Source: Holophagales bacterium | GTDB taxonomy: Bacteria; Acidobacteriota; Thermoanaerobaculia; UBA5066 | NCBI GenBank assembly: GCA_016719485.1 | Contig: JADJZB010000025.1 | Location: 62,001-126,000, forward strand | Reading direction: 5' to 3' | Length of the DNA stretch: 64,000 nt | In this document: positions 34,001 through 40,455 of the stretch, one piece after another | Layout: every line of letters begins with the position of its first letter | Numbering within the stretch: the first letter of the stretch is position 1 | The notes under the pieces: model-generated | Databases searched by the model: none | What the model saw: only the letters and a program-made list of their open reading frames with translations | What the model was told of the DNA's origin: nothing | Position numbers and translations under genes: made by a program

Positions 34001-35857
34001 CGGAGCCGTCAGCGTCCGGAACGGGTAGACCGCGAAGGCGACGCCGTCCGGAAGCGCGGACGGCTCGAGACTCAGCGGGCCGCAGACGAAAAAGGACAGC
34101 GCACGCGTCTTCACGCAGCTCCCCTTGCGAATGACGAGGGTCGCCGACCGGGCTCCGGACGAGGCGAAGCTGCGCGAATACGACCGGACGTCCTCGTCGA
34201 GCTCGACCTCGGGCTCCCCGTCGAAACGAATCGACTGGGACGTCAGCTGGGCCGTCGGCGGGTCGACGTCGATCGTCCAGGAGAAAGTCGTCTCGACGCC
34301 GGGCTGGACCGGCTGCGGCGCCGCGCCGAAGGCGGTCACGGCGACCTTCGAGCAGTCGCCCCCTCCCGGCTGTGCGACGGGACGCGTGACCGCGTCCCCC
34401 GAGCCGTTGTCGATGCGGCTGACGAAGGCGTCGAGAGCGCCGGTCGCGACGGAGACGTCGATCCGCGCGTTCTCCGGGACCGTCGCCGGGGCGAGCCCGC
34501 CGACGCGCGCTCCAGCGCCTTCCGCCGTCGCGAACCAGTCCGCCACGCCCAGCTGGCCCCACTCTCCCGGGCCGCGCAGGAAGCCGGTCCGGCCGTGCTC
34601 GACCCCCGCGGCGTCGCGCAGGACGAGCTCTCCGGCGGCGCCGTCCGGACCGCCCACGATCGTGAGGTTGGTGCGGGCTCCGGGGACGTTCAACGTCTGG
34701 TCGATGCCGTTGAAGAACCCGACGCCACCCGCGCCGAGGAGCCCGGACGGCCACGACGTGACGAACTGCTGGGCCGAGAAGGTCCCCTTTCTCACGCCCG
34801 CGGGGTCGACGTTGTTCGTCCGCGCGGCGACGAGGAGCGCATCACTCCCCGTCACGCGCAGGGCGCACGCGGTCCCCTCCGGGAGGCCGAGAAGGGCGAG
34901 CACCCTCGCCACCTCGACGACACCTTTGGCCGGAAGCGGCACGACGGCGCTCGCCGCGCGAGAGGCGCCGACGGACTGGATCGTCGCGTCGAGGGCCGCC
35001 GAGCCGGGGTTGAAGAGCCGCAGGTCGGTGCTCCAGAACGAGCCGAGGTGGCCCGGGGAGAGGGCCGCGCCGGAGATGAGCCTGTCGGACGCCCCGGGAA
35101 CGACCCGCTCGGCCTGGAGCGCGATCGCGTCGGACGTGACGTTGTCGTTCACGACGGCGTACGCCGTCGCCCGGCCCGCCTTCACCGCGAACTCCGCCCG
35201 GCCGACCGGCAGGTCGGTCCCGGCCCCGATCAGCGCCGTCGCCGGCTGCTGCCAGACCTCCGGCGTCGCGGCCGTCACGGTCACGGTTCCGGCCACGCGG
35301 CCCTCGGCGTCGAAGATGCGGACCTCGACGACGGTGCCGGGATCGGCGAGCGTGACGGAGAGGTTCGTGCGGTAGCCGGTGGCCGGGTCGGCCGACTGGC
35401 TGACCCAGATCGAGTGCCCCGTCTCGCCGGAACCGAGGAGGTCCGACGCCGGCACGGGGAGCAGCCCGAGTCCGTAGGCACCCTCTGGCGCCGCCACGTT
35501 GCGCGTGGAGAGGTTCGCCAGGAGCGGCTCGTCCGACGTCACCGTCAGCGTGCCCGCCGCGTCGCCGGTCAGGCCGAACAGCGTTTTCAGCGCTTCCGGA
35601 ATCCTCAGGCTCTCGCCCGCCGCGAGCGTCCGCGTCACCGGGGCGGGCGCGACCTTCCCGGCCATGGCGACGAGCCCGATGGCGACAATCGTCCCGGTGT
35701 CGCCCGGGTTCGAGACCTCGAGCGTGGAGGAGAAGCGGGCGCCCGCGAGACCCGTCACCTCCGCCGCGCCCGGCAGGTAGGTCGTTTCGGCGGCGGCGAG
35801 TGTGGCTGTACCGAGGAACGCCGCAAGGGCGATGCGGAGCACGGGTCGGATCGTCAT
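28082..35857 (-). CDS. giant secreted repeat protein (Ig-like repeats plus parallel beta-helix), putative adhesin
   Basis: A 2591-residue exported protein. Signal peptide about 1-24. Residues about 25-560: beta-rich region with Ig-like segments (TTYLPGAAEVTGLAGARFSS). About 600-940: four putative Ig (He_PIG) domains, each with GALPEGLTL or TLPAG-type turns. About 943-1830: eight cadherin-like/Ig repeats of about 111 residues, each opening VNDAPSFTKG and containing ATITLTLSDDGGTANGGVDTSAAQ. About 1830-1930: a final VNDPP linker domain. About 1950-2591: Asn/Thr/Gly-rich right-handed beta-helix (PbH1) coils. No sortase, TM or PorSS C-terminal signal is evident, so anchoring is unclear. Acidic, Thr/Gly-rich repeats suggest calcium binding or extension. 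It is followed 14 bp later by three collar genes. Function inferred: adhesion or surface scaffold. Confidence 0.88.
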   Translation of the reverse strand: MTIRPVLRIALAAFLGTATLAAAETTYLPGAAEVTGLAGARFSSTLEVSNPGDTGTIVAIGLVAMAGKVAPAPVTRTLAAGESLRIPEALKTLFGLTGDAAGTLTVTSDEPLLANLSTRNVAAPEGAYGLGLLPVPASDLLGSGETGHSIWVSQSADPATGYRTNLSVTLADPGTVVEVRIFDAEGRVAGTVTVTAATPEVWQQPATALIGAGTDLPVGRAEFAVKAGRATAYAVVNDNVTSDAIALQAERVVPGASDRLISGAALSPGHLGSFWSTDLRLFNPGSAALDATIQSVGASRAASAVVPLPAKGVVEVARVLALLGLPEGTACALRVTGSDALLVAARTNNVDPAGVRKGTFSAQQFVTSWPSGLLGAGGVGFFNGIDQTLNVPGARTNLTIVGGPDGAAGELVLRDAAGVEHGRTGFLRGPGEWGQLGVADWFATAEGAGARVGGLAPATVPENARIDVSVATGALDAFVSRIDNGSGDAVTRPVAQPGGGDCSKVAVTAFGAAPQPVQPGVETTFSWTIDVDPPTAQLTSQSIRFDGEPEVELDEDVRSYSRSFASSGARSATLVIRKGSCVKTRALSFFVCGPLSLEPSALPDGVAFAVYPFRTLTAPGATAPTTFTIVAGALPEGLTLSAEGEISGSAEGAGLFAFTAKAVDANGCTGTRDYTIRVFCPTLRIAPPSLPAGTVAAPYPPVRLTVAGGSGAGTWSATGLPPGLALSTGGQLAGTPTAAGSYAVSVRFSDSSGCEGTATYTILVCNTLVVTPGTLPAGTAGSAYGPIGFTAAGATGGATWAVTSGVLPAGVTLDAGTGVLSGTPTVVGTFPFTVTATDTLGCSGSVAVTLVVSCPVITVNPAALAAAFEDTPYTVTLTQTGGNAGTTFSIASGTLPTGLTLNPATGVLAGAVAVPGDTTFTVRATDPVTACFGERTYTLTVTPVNDAPSFVKGPDVAILEDSGPYTAGWATAISAGPVDEAGQVLTFNVTGNTNPALFSVAPTVSPAGVIGFTPAANASGAATITLTLSDDGGTANGGVDTSAAQTFVITVTDVNDAPSFTKGPDLTVNEDSGAQTVNPWATGLSTGPAPEAGQALTFNVTGNTNTALFSTAPTVSPAGALSFTPAADANGTATITLTLSDDGGTASGGVDTSAAQTFVINVTAVNDAPSFTKGADVTVLEDSAAHTTATWATAILTGPADESAQTVSFAVTGNTNAALFAVAPAVSPAGALSFTPAANASGTATITLTLSDDGGTADGGIDTSAAQTFVINVTDVNDAPSFTKGADQTVLEDSGAQTVNPWATAISPGPGSESGQTVSFNVTGNTNAGLFSAGPSISPAGVLTYTPAANANGTATITLTISDNGGTADGGVNVSAAQTFVINVTAVNDVPAFTKGPDQTVFDNAPAQTVPGWATAISKGPADESGQTVTFNVTGNTNPSLFAAGPAVDATGTLTYTPTPSSGGTATITITLSDNGGTANGGVDTSAAQTFTITFNHVNVAPSFTKGADQAAFEDAGAQTVAGWATAISPGPPVESGQTVTFNVTGNTNAALFAAGPAISPTGVLTYTPAANANGTATITITLSDSGGTANGGADTSAPQTFVIAVTAVNDVPSFAKGSDVTVLEDSGAHTTATWATAILPGPADESGQTVSFGVTGNTNAALFTVAPAVSPTGVLTFTPAPNASGTATITLTLSDSGGTANGGVDTSAAQIFVVTVTDVNDAPSFTKGTDQAVLEDAGAQTVAGWATAISPGPPAESGQTVVFSVTNNTNAALFSAGPAISAAGVLTYTPALNANGTATITITLQDNGGTANGGIDTSPTQSFVISVTAVNDPPVATVRANLPAQAGIPITYPAGTLGGTDVANEVAAGSVVSIVTTPDTLCTGCQLTINADGSFVFTPPPFAAGTTVSFSYHVADTGFPGPGVSGAAATVSFAVAGPAIYFVKNPAVGSANCTLGNECSLTAALTAIGASTNARIFIGDASTHSPGVGVVLNSGGWIIGQGVPGASFDALFGISLPAQGVLATRPPINQARPTVSGAPATVTAHASSAIRGFNLNVSGGGNKGITANGRSGVVVSDVNVTSAAGDAIDLANTSASFDNIVVVATSGSGFKATGGGTVTVTGSASTITTTTGTALHVANTTIGAGNLVFRSISSNGGSSTGIILDTTGSGGGLKVTGTGSAGSGGTIANKTGTDGQTATGIGIFLNATSNVSLERMQLNGFGNFAIRGFDVAGLAMTNVVVSGTNGNSAAENEGSVVFGAEVGETGGARNGLTGTVTITSCEISGGHEDNLKIRNQSGTLTQLTMTSTTIRDNTTVSPGNNGVLFQADGTAVMNVDVVGGSFLRNRANGIQVITNGGGTMDFSTTGGTFTDNNIGVNAAHNSTGTFLFAIGNGTYSAPTKPGTASPINVNLASQATGAMTGTVSGNTITNANSTTGPGIRVTTNGSNGTALTIQVEGNDVSQIGNRGIEMINRDGNSVLNATVRSNTVTLTSPLAADGIRIDAGATSGPPADSGTVCADVAQNTSTTVGGVFGIRVRQRFSTTYRLESYGGSATDMTAVQTFLSNQNNSASVLADFAGSGFQNSGACPAP
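30368..33028 (-). repeat. eight tandem ~333-bp repeats inside the giant surface-protein gene
   Basis: Successive VND codons (33028 down to 30367) are about 333 bp apart, giving eight 111-codon units. Units 3 and 7 share HTTATWATAIL. Units 4, 6 and 8 share a GAQTV ... WATAISPGP variant (units 6 and 8 read GWATAISPGP). This indicates multi-unit duplications on top of single-unit amplification. The high DNA similarity makes the array prone to recombination and to assembly collapse. Confidence 0.9.
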
Positions 35858-36157
35858 CTCTCAGGCCTCTCGCAATGGATTCCCCGCCCTGGCGGGGAAA
35901 ACGGGTATCCGGGTTCGACCCGGGACTGCAGGTGGGTCTCGTCGGAGGGTGGAGGGTGTGATCCGGCAACGCCGGAGGAGGTTGAAAGGGACGCTACCAC
36001 GTTCCGCGGCAGATGGGATGAAGTCGCAGAACAGGGCTCGAAAGGGTCCTGATTGAAACCTTCCTTCCGATGCCGCGTAGCCGGAGGAGCGTCGCGGGAC
36101 GTCGTGAAGCGCTTCTGTGGCGGCCTGTCACACTCTGGATCGAGGAGGACTTGCCGG
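35858..36157. other. 300-bp divergent intergenic region (surface protein / tldD)
   Basis: Contains the leaders of the minus-strand giant gene and the plus-strand tldD. Two hairpins lie on the surface-protein side: CCCCGCC/GGCGGGG at 35882-35897 and CCGGG-TTCGA-CCCGG at 35909-35923, both within 25-70 bases upstream of that gene's ATG, so they would be in its 5' leader. On the tldD side there is AGGAGGA at 36142-36148. No gene is seen. Promoter boxes are not clear by eye. Confidence 0.4.
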
Positions 36158-37711
36158 ATGACTGACAATCCCGGAATGTCGAGACGAAAGCTGATCGGTC
36201 TCGGGGCGGCGACACTCGCCGGGGCCGCCCTGCCCGACGCACTCTTCCACCTCTCCTCGGCGGCCGCGGCGGCCGTCGGCCCCACCGAGGGCATCGGCTA
36301 CTTCGCCCGCTTCGGCGTGACGGAGAAGATGCTCCGCGACGGCCTCTCCGCCGCGCTGTCCCGCGGGGCCGACTACGCCGACCTCTTCTTCCAGCACCGC
36401 GTCGCCAACGGCCTCGGGCTCGAGGACGGCGAGGTGAACAGGGCCTCCACCTCGGTCGAGCTCGGTGTCGGCGTCCGCGCCGTCAAGGGGGACCAGACCG
36501 GGTACGCCTACACCGAAGACCTCACCCTCGAAGCGCTCGTCCAGGCCGCGAAGACGGCCGCCGCGATCGCCGACGGACCGGCGAAGGCCGGTCCGAAGGG
36601 GCTGAAGGTGGGTGCCGCCCTCCCCGCCCGCTATCCCGTGAAGACCCGCTGGGAAGACGTGCGCCCGCAGCAGAAGCTGCCGCTCCTCTCCGGCCTCAAC
36701 GAGAAGGTCCTCGCGGCCGACAAGCGGATCCGCAAGGTGAACGTCAGCTTCGGCGACGAGGCGGGCGCCATCCTGATCGCCGACTCGAACGGACGGATCG
36801 TCGAGGACCTGCAGCCGATGACGCGACTGTACCTTTCTTGTGTCGCCGAGCAGGACGGCAAGAAGGAGACGAACGGCTACAACGTCGCCGGACGCGCCGA
36901 CATCGGCTTCTACTCGCCCGAGAGGCTCGACCGCATGGTGAAGGAGGCGGTCTCCAGAACGGTCGTCCTCTTCGACGCCGTCACCCCGCCGGCCGGAGAG
37001 ATGCCGGTCGTCCTCGCCGCCGGAGCGTCGGGGATCCTCCTCCACGAGGCGATCGGCCACGGCATGGAGGCCGACTTCAACCGCAAGGGGGTCTCCATCT
37101 TCTCCGACCGGATCGGCAAGCCGGTCGCCGCGAAGTTCGTGAACATCGTCGACGAGGGGACGCTGCCCGCCGCCCGAGGGGCCATCAACGTCGACGACGA
37201 GGGGAACCCGGTCGGCAAGACGATGCTCGTGGAGAACGGCATCCTCACGACCTACCTCCACGACGCGATCTCCGCCAGGCACTACAAGGTCAAGCCGACC
37301 GGCAACGGACGCCGCGAGAGCTACCGCTACGCGCCCCTGCCGCGCATGCGCGCGACCTACATGCTCCCGGGCCCGCACAAGAAGGACGAGATCATCGCTT
37401 CGGTGAAGAAGGGGATCTACTGCACGAACTTCACGAACGGGCAGGTCCAGATCGGCGCGGGAGACTTCACCTTCTACGTCAAGAACGGGTTCCTCATCGA
37501 GGACGGCAAGCTGACGACCCCGATCAAGGACGTCAACATCATCGGCAACGGCCCGAAGGTCCTCGAGAAGATCGACATGGTCGCCGACGACCTCGCCGTC
37601 GACGAGGGGGGCTGGACGTGCGGCAAGGACGGCCAGTCGGTCCCGGTGTCGCAGGGCATTCCCACCGTGCGCGTCGCGTCGATCACCGTCGGCGGACGCG
37701 GGAAGGCGTGA
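36158..37711 (+). CDS. tldD: exported TldD-family metallopeptidase
   Basis: A 517-residue TldD/PmbA-family zinc peptidase subunit. The metal site is LLHEAIGHGMEADF (HExxxH; about residue 291-303), followed by FSDRIGKPVAAKFVNIVDEGT and the C-terminal GxGPKVLEKIDMVADD. Unusually for TldD, the N-terminus has a twin-arginine-like export signal: SRRKLIGLGAATLAGAALPDALF (RR at about 8-9). Cytosolic E. coli TldD lacks this. I chose the ATG at 36158 with AGGAGGA nine bases upstream; an internal ATG at 36176 also precedes the SRRK motif. TldD pairs with TldE as a heterodimer that unfolds and degrades peptides, including antitoxin and microcin B17 precursors. TldE is the next gene (10 bp). Confidence 0.9.
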   Translation: MTDNPGMSRRKLIGLGAATLAGAALPDALFHLSSAAAAAVGPTEGIGYFARFGVTEKMLRDGLSAALSRGADYADLFFQHRVANGLGLEDGEVNRASTSVELGVGVRAVKGDQTGYAYTEDLTLEALVQAAKTAAAIADGPAKAGPKGLKVGAALPARYPVKTRWEDVRPQQKLPLLSGLNEKVLAADKRIRKVNVSFGDEAGAILIADSNGRIVEDLQPMTRLYLSCVAEQDGKKETNGYNVAGRADIGFYSPERLDRMVKEAVSRTVVLFDAVTPPAGEMPVVLAAGASGILLHEAIGHGMEADFNRKGVSIFSDRIGKPVAAKFVNIVDEGTLPAARGAINVDDEGNPVGKTMLVENGILTTYLHDAISARHYKVKPTGNGRRESYRYAPLPRMRATYMLPGPHKKDEIIASVKKGIYCTNFTNGQVQIGAGDFTFYVKNGFLIEDGKLTTPIKDVNIIGNGPKVLEKIDMVADDLAVDEGGWTCGKDGQSVPVSQGIPTVRVASITVGGRGKA

Positions 37712-37721
37712 GGTGAGCACC

Positions 37722-39050
37722 ATGGCACAGCAGGACATGCTCGCCGCCGCCCACGCCGCCGTGAAGACCGCGCTCGGCAAGGGGGCGCAGGAGGCCTCCG
37801 CGCGCACCTACCGCGTCCGCGAGGTCAACGTGAAGTGGCGCGACGGGAAGCTGGAGCAGATCGACGAGGCGACGACCCGCGGACTCGGCCTCTCGCTCTA
37901 CGTCGACGGCCGCTACTCGAGCGTCTCGACGAGCGACCTCCGTCCCGAGGCGCTCGACACGTTCATCGGCGACTCCGTCGTCCTGACCCGGGCCCTCGCG
38001 AAGGACCCCTTCCGGGCCCTGCCCGACCCGAAGCTCTACGAGGGCCAGGCGAAGGTCGACCTCCTGCTCGAGGACCCGAAGTACTCCACGGTGACCCCCG
38101 AGCAGCGGCGGTCCGTCGCGAAGGAGATCGAGGCCGCGGCCCGCTCCGTCAAGGGGGCCGAAGCGATCCTCTCCGTCACCTCGAACTTCAGCGACACGCT
38201 CGCCGAGACCTGGCGCGTCACCTCGAACGGCTTCTCCGGCGCGCGGCGCGACACGTCGTTCTTCATCTCGGCCGAGGTGAGCGTGAAGGACCCCGACGGC
38301 CGCAAGCCGGAGGACTACGCCTACGGCGGCTCGCGGTTCGTCGCGGAGGTCCCGAAGGCCGACCAGGTCGGCCGCGAGGCCGCAGAGCGCGCCATCTCCC
38401 GCCTCGGAGCGAAGAAGGGCGAGTCGGCGGTGCTGACGATGGCCATCGAGAACCGCGCGGCGGGCCGCCTTCCCTCCTACCTCCTCGGCCCCCTCTCGGG
38501 CGGCGCCCTCCAGCAGAAGCGCTCGTTCCTCGAGGGCAAGCTCGGCCAGCCGATCGCGAGCCCCCTCCTCACCCTCGTCGACGACCCTCTCGTCCCCAAG
38601 GGGTTCGGCTCGCGCCTCTTCGACGGCGAGGGGATCGCCGCGAAGCGGATGCCGGTCCTCGAGGCCGGCGTCCTGAAGACCTACTTCATCGACACCTACT
38701 ACGGGAAGAAGCTCCAGATGGCCCCGACCACCGCCGGGCCGTCGAACCTCGTCTGGACCCTCGGCGACAAGGACCAGGCGGCCCTCCTCGCCGCGATGAA
38801 GGACGGCATCCTCGTCACCGGCTTCCTCGGCGGCAACTCCAACGGCCTCACCGGCGACTTCTCCCTCGGCGTCCAGGGCTTCCGCGTCCGCGGCGGCAGG
38901 ATCGCCGAGCCCGTCGGCGAGATGAACATCGCAGGCAACCACCTCGACCTCTGGAAGAAGCTCGCCGCCGTGGGCAACGACCCCTACCCCTACTCCTCCA
39001 TGAAGACCCCGACCCTCGTCTTCGAGGGCGTCCAGTTCGCGGGGACCTGA
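37722..39050 (+). CDS. tldE: TldE/PmbA-family peptidase partner subunit
   Basis: A 442-residue partner of TldD. It shows the family pattern (RVREVNVKWRDGKLEQIDEATTRGLGLSLYVDGRYSSVSTSD near the N-terminus; later LPSYLLGPLSGGALQQKRSFLEGKLGQ and GFLGGNSNGLTGDFSLGVQGFRV; PVGEMNIAGN near the end) without the HExxxH zinc motif, as in TldE/PmbA. No signal peptide is seen, which conflicts with the exported TldD just upstream unless TldE is carried along folded with it. The start is ATG 37722 with AGGTGA at 37711-37716; an in-frame GTG at 37713 would overlap nothing and add three residues. A terminator follows at 39093. Confidence 0.9.
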   Translation: MAQQDMLAAAHAAVKTALGKGAQEASARTYRVREVNVKWRDGKLEQIDEATTRGLGLSLYVDGRYSSVSTSDLRPEALDTFIGDSVVLTRALAKDPFRALPDPKLYEGQAKVDLLLEDPKYSTVTPEQRRSVAKEIEAAARSVKGAEAILSVTSNFSDTLAETWRVTSNGFSGARRDTSFFISAEVSVKDPDGRKPEDYAYGGSRFVAEVPKADQVGREAAERAISRLGAKKGESAVLTMAIENRAAGRLPSYLLGPLSGGALQQKRSFLEGKLGQPIASPLLTLVDDPLVPKGFGSRLFDGEGIAAKRMPVLEAGVLKTYFIDTYYGKKLQMAPTTAGPSNLVWTLGDKDQAALLAAMKDGILVTGFLGGNSNGLTGDFSLGVQGFRVRGGRIAEPVGEMNIAGNHLDLWKKLAAVGNDPYPYSSMKTPTLVFEGVQFAGT

Positions 39051-39092
39051 CGGGAGGACGGGCCGCCCGAGCGGCTGAAACAACGGAACCCG

Positions 39093-39123
39093 AGGGCCGG
39101 TCCGAAAGGGCCGGCCCTTTCCT
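39093..39123 (+). terminator. probable intrinsic terminator after tldDE
   Basis: AGGGCCGG (39093-39100) pairs with CCGGCCCT (39111-39118) across a loop TCCGAAAGGG. A T-containing tail TTCCTT follows. It sits 43 bp after the tldE stop and before the transporter gene, so it should end the tldDE transcript. Confidence 0.65.
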
Positions 39124-39152
39124 TCACGGGCCCCGTGGCAGACTCCCGCGCC

Positions 39153-40445
39153 ATGGCGTCGGACCGGCGGCAGGTGCGGGCGTGGCTCGCGTACGACTGG
39201 GCCAACTCGGCCTGGGCGATGACGGTCGCGGTCGCGGTGTTGCCCGTCTACTTCGCGGGCACGGTCGTGCCGAAGGGGGGCGTCGAGGTCCTGGGGATGC
39301 GGCTCGACGCCACCGTGCTCTGGGGATACGTCAACAGCGCGTCGACGCTCGCGGTCTTCCTCACCGCGCCGATCCTGGGCGCGATCGCCGACCGGCTCGG
39401 GGCGCGGCGGGCCCTGCTTTCGGCGTTCGGGATCGCCGGGGGCCTGCTCACGGCGCTCCTCGGCCTCTGCGGGGCGGGGGACGTCTTCACGACCCTTCTG
39501 ATCTACGCCCTGTCGCAGTTCGCGTTCGTCTCGGCGAACGTCTTCTACGACTCCTTCCTGCCGCACCTGGCGAAGGACGAAGAGCTCGACCGCCTCTCGG
39601 CGCGCGGGTTCGCCGTGGGGTACGTCGGGGGCTCGCTCCACTTCGTCCTGGCGCTCGTCCTGATGGCGACGCACGCCCGGTGGGGCCTCTCGGCCGAGGC
39701 GGCCGCGCGGGTCGCGCTCTCCTCGGCGGGACTCTGGTGGGCCGGTTTCGGGGCAATCACGTTCCTCGGGCTGGAGGAGCCGGAACACGGCGGCACGCGC
39801 CCGGGCGTGCTTCGGGCCGTTCGGGAAGGTGTCGCCGACACGCTCGCCACCACGCGGAGGGTGGCGAAGGTGAAGCCGGTCCTGCTCTTCCTCCTCGCTT
39901 TCATCCTCTACAACGACGGTGTCCAGACCGTCATCAAGATGGCCTCCCTCTACGGCACGGAGGAGGTCGGCGTCGGGATGCCGCTCATGATGGGAACGCT
40001 CCTCGGCATCCAGCTCCTCGCGATGGTGGGCGCCCTCGTCTTCGCCCGGCTCGCCGGGATCTGGGGAACGAAACGCGTCCTCCTGCTGGCGGTCTCCCTC
40101 TGGCTCGTGGCCGTGGCGTGGGCCTACGTCCTGACGACGCCGGCGGGGTTCGTCGGCCTCGCCGCGCTCGCCGGCCTCGTCCTCGGTGCCGTGCAGGCGC
40201 TGTCCCGATCTCTCTTCGCCGCCATGATCCCGCGGGAGGCGTCGGCGGAGCTCTTCGGCTTCTTCTCCGTCTTCAACAAGCTCGCCGGGATCCTCGGCAC
40301 GTTCCTCTTCGCGACCGTGCGGCAGGCGACGGGGACGTCGCGACCGGCCATCCTCTCGGTGGCCGTCCTCTTCGTCGCGGGGCTCGTCCTCCTCTGGAGG
40401 GTCGACGAGAAGGAGGCGAAGAGGCGGCGGGAGGAGCTGCGCTGA
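39153..40445 (+). CDS. UMF1-family major facilitator transporter
   Basis: A 430-residue membrane protein with 12 predicted helices. It opens with RAWLAYDWANSAWAMTVAVAVLPVYF, the hallmark of the UMF1/Atg22-like MFS family (consensus YDWANSAF). Helix pairs are regularly spaced and a central cytoplasmic loop lies around residues 205-235 (EPEHGGTRPGVLRAVREG). Substrates of bacterial UMF1 proteins are not established; Atg22 in yeast exports amino acids from the vacuole. I chose the ATG at 39153; a GTG at 39135 would add six residues and neither has a good ribosome-binding site. It ends 10 bp before the convergent Kup gene. Confidence 0.87.
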   Translation: MASDRRQVRAWLAYDWANSAWAMTVAVAVLPVYFAGTVVPKGGVEVLGMRLDATVLWGYVNSASTLAVFLTAPILGAIADRLGARRALLSAFGIAGGLLTALLGLCGAGDVFTTLLIYALSQFAFVSANVFYDSFLPHLAKDEELDRLSARGFAVGYVGGSLHFVLALVLMATHARWGLSAEAAARVALSSAGLWWAGFGAITFLGLEEPEHGGTRPGVLRAVREGVADTLATTRRVAKVKPVLLFLLAFILYNDGVQTVIKMASLYGTEEVGVGMPLMMGTLLGIQLLAMVGALVFARLAGIWGTKRVLLLAVSLWLVAVAWAYVLTTPAGFVGLAALAGLVLGAVQALSRSLFAAMIPREASAELFGFFSVFNKLAGILGTFLFATVRQATGTSRPAILSVAVLFVAGLVLLWRVDEKEAKRRREELR

Positions 40446-40455
40446 CGCCGGAGCG

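Noticed and set aside
35909..35923. tRNA-like T-arm (GGGTTCGACCC)
   Set aside because: No acceptor, D or anticodon stems are found around it; it is a simple hairpin.
28067..36052. A plus-strand open frame of about 2660 codons opposite the giant surface-protein gene
   Set aside because: It is antisense to a gene with clear domains, is Arg/Gly/Asp-rich without family motifs, and exists only because high GC and repeats suppress stop codons.
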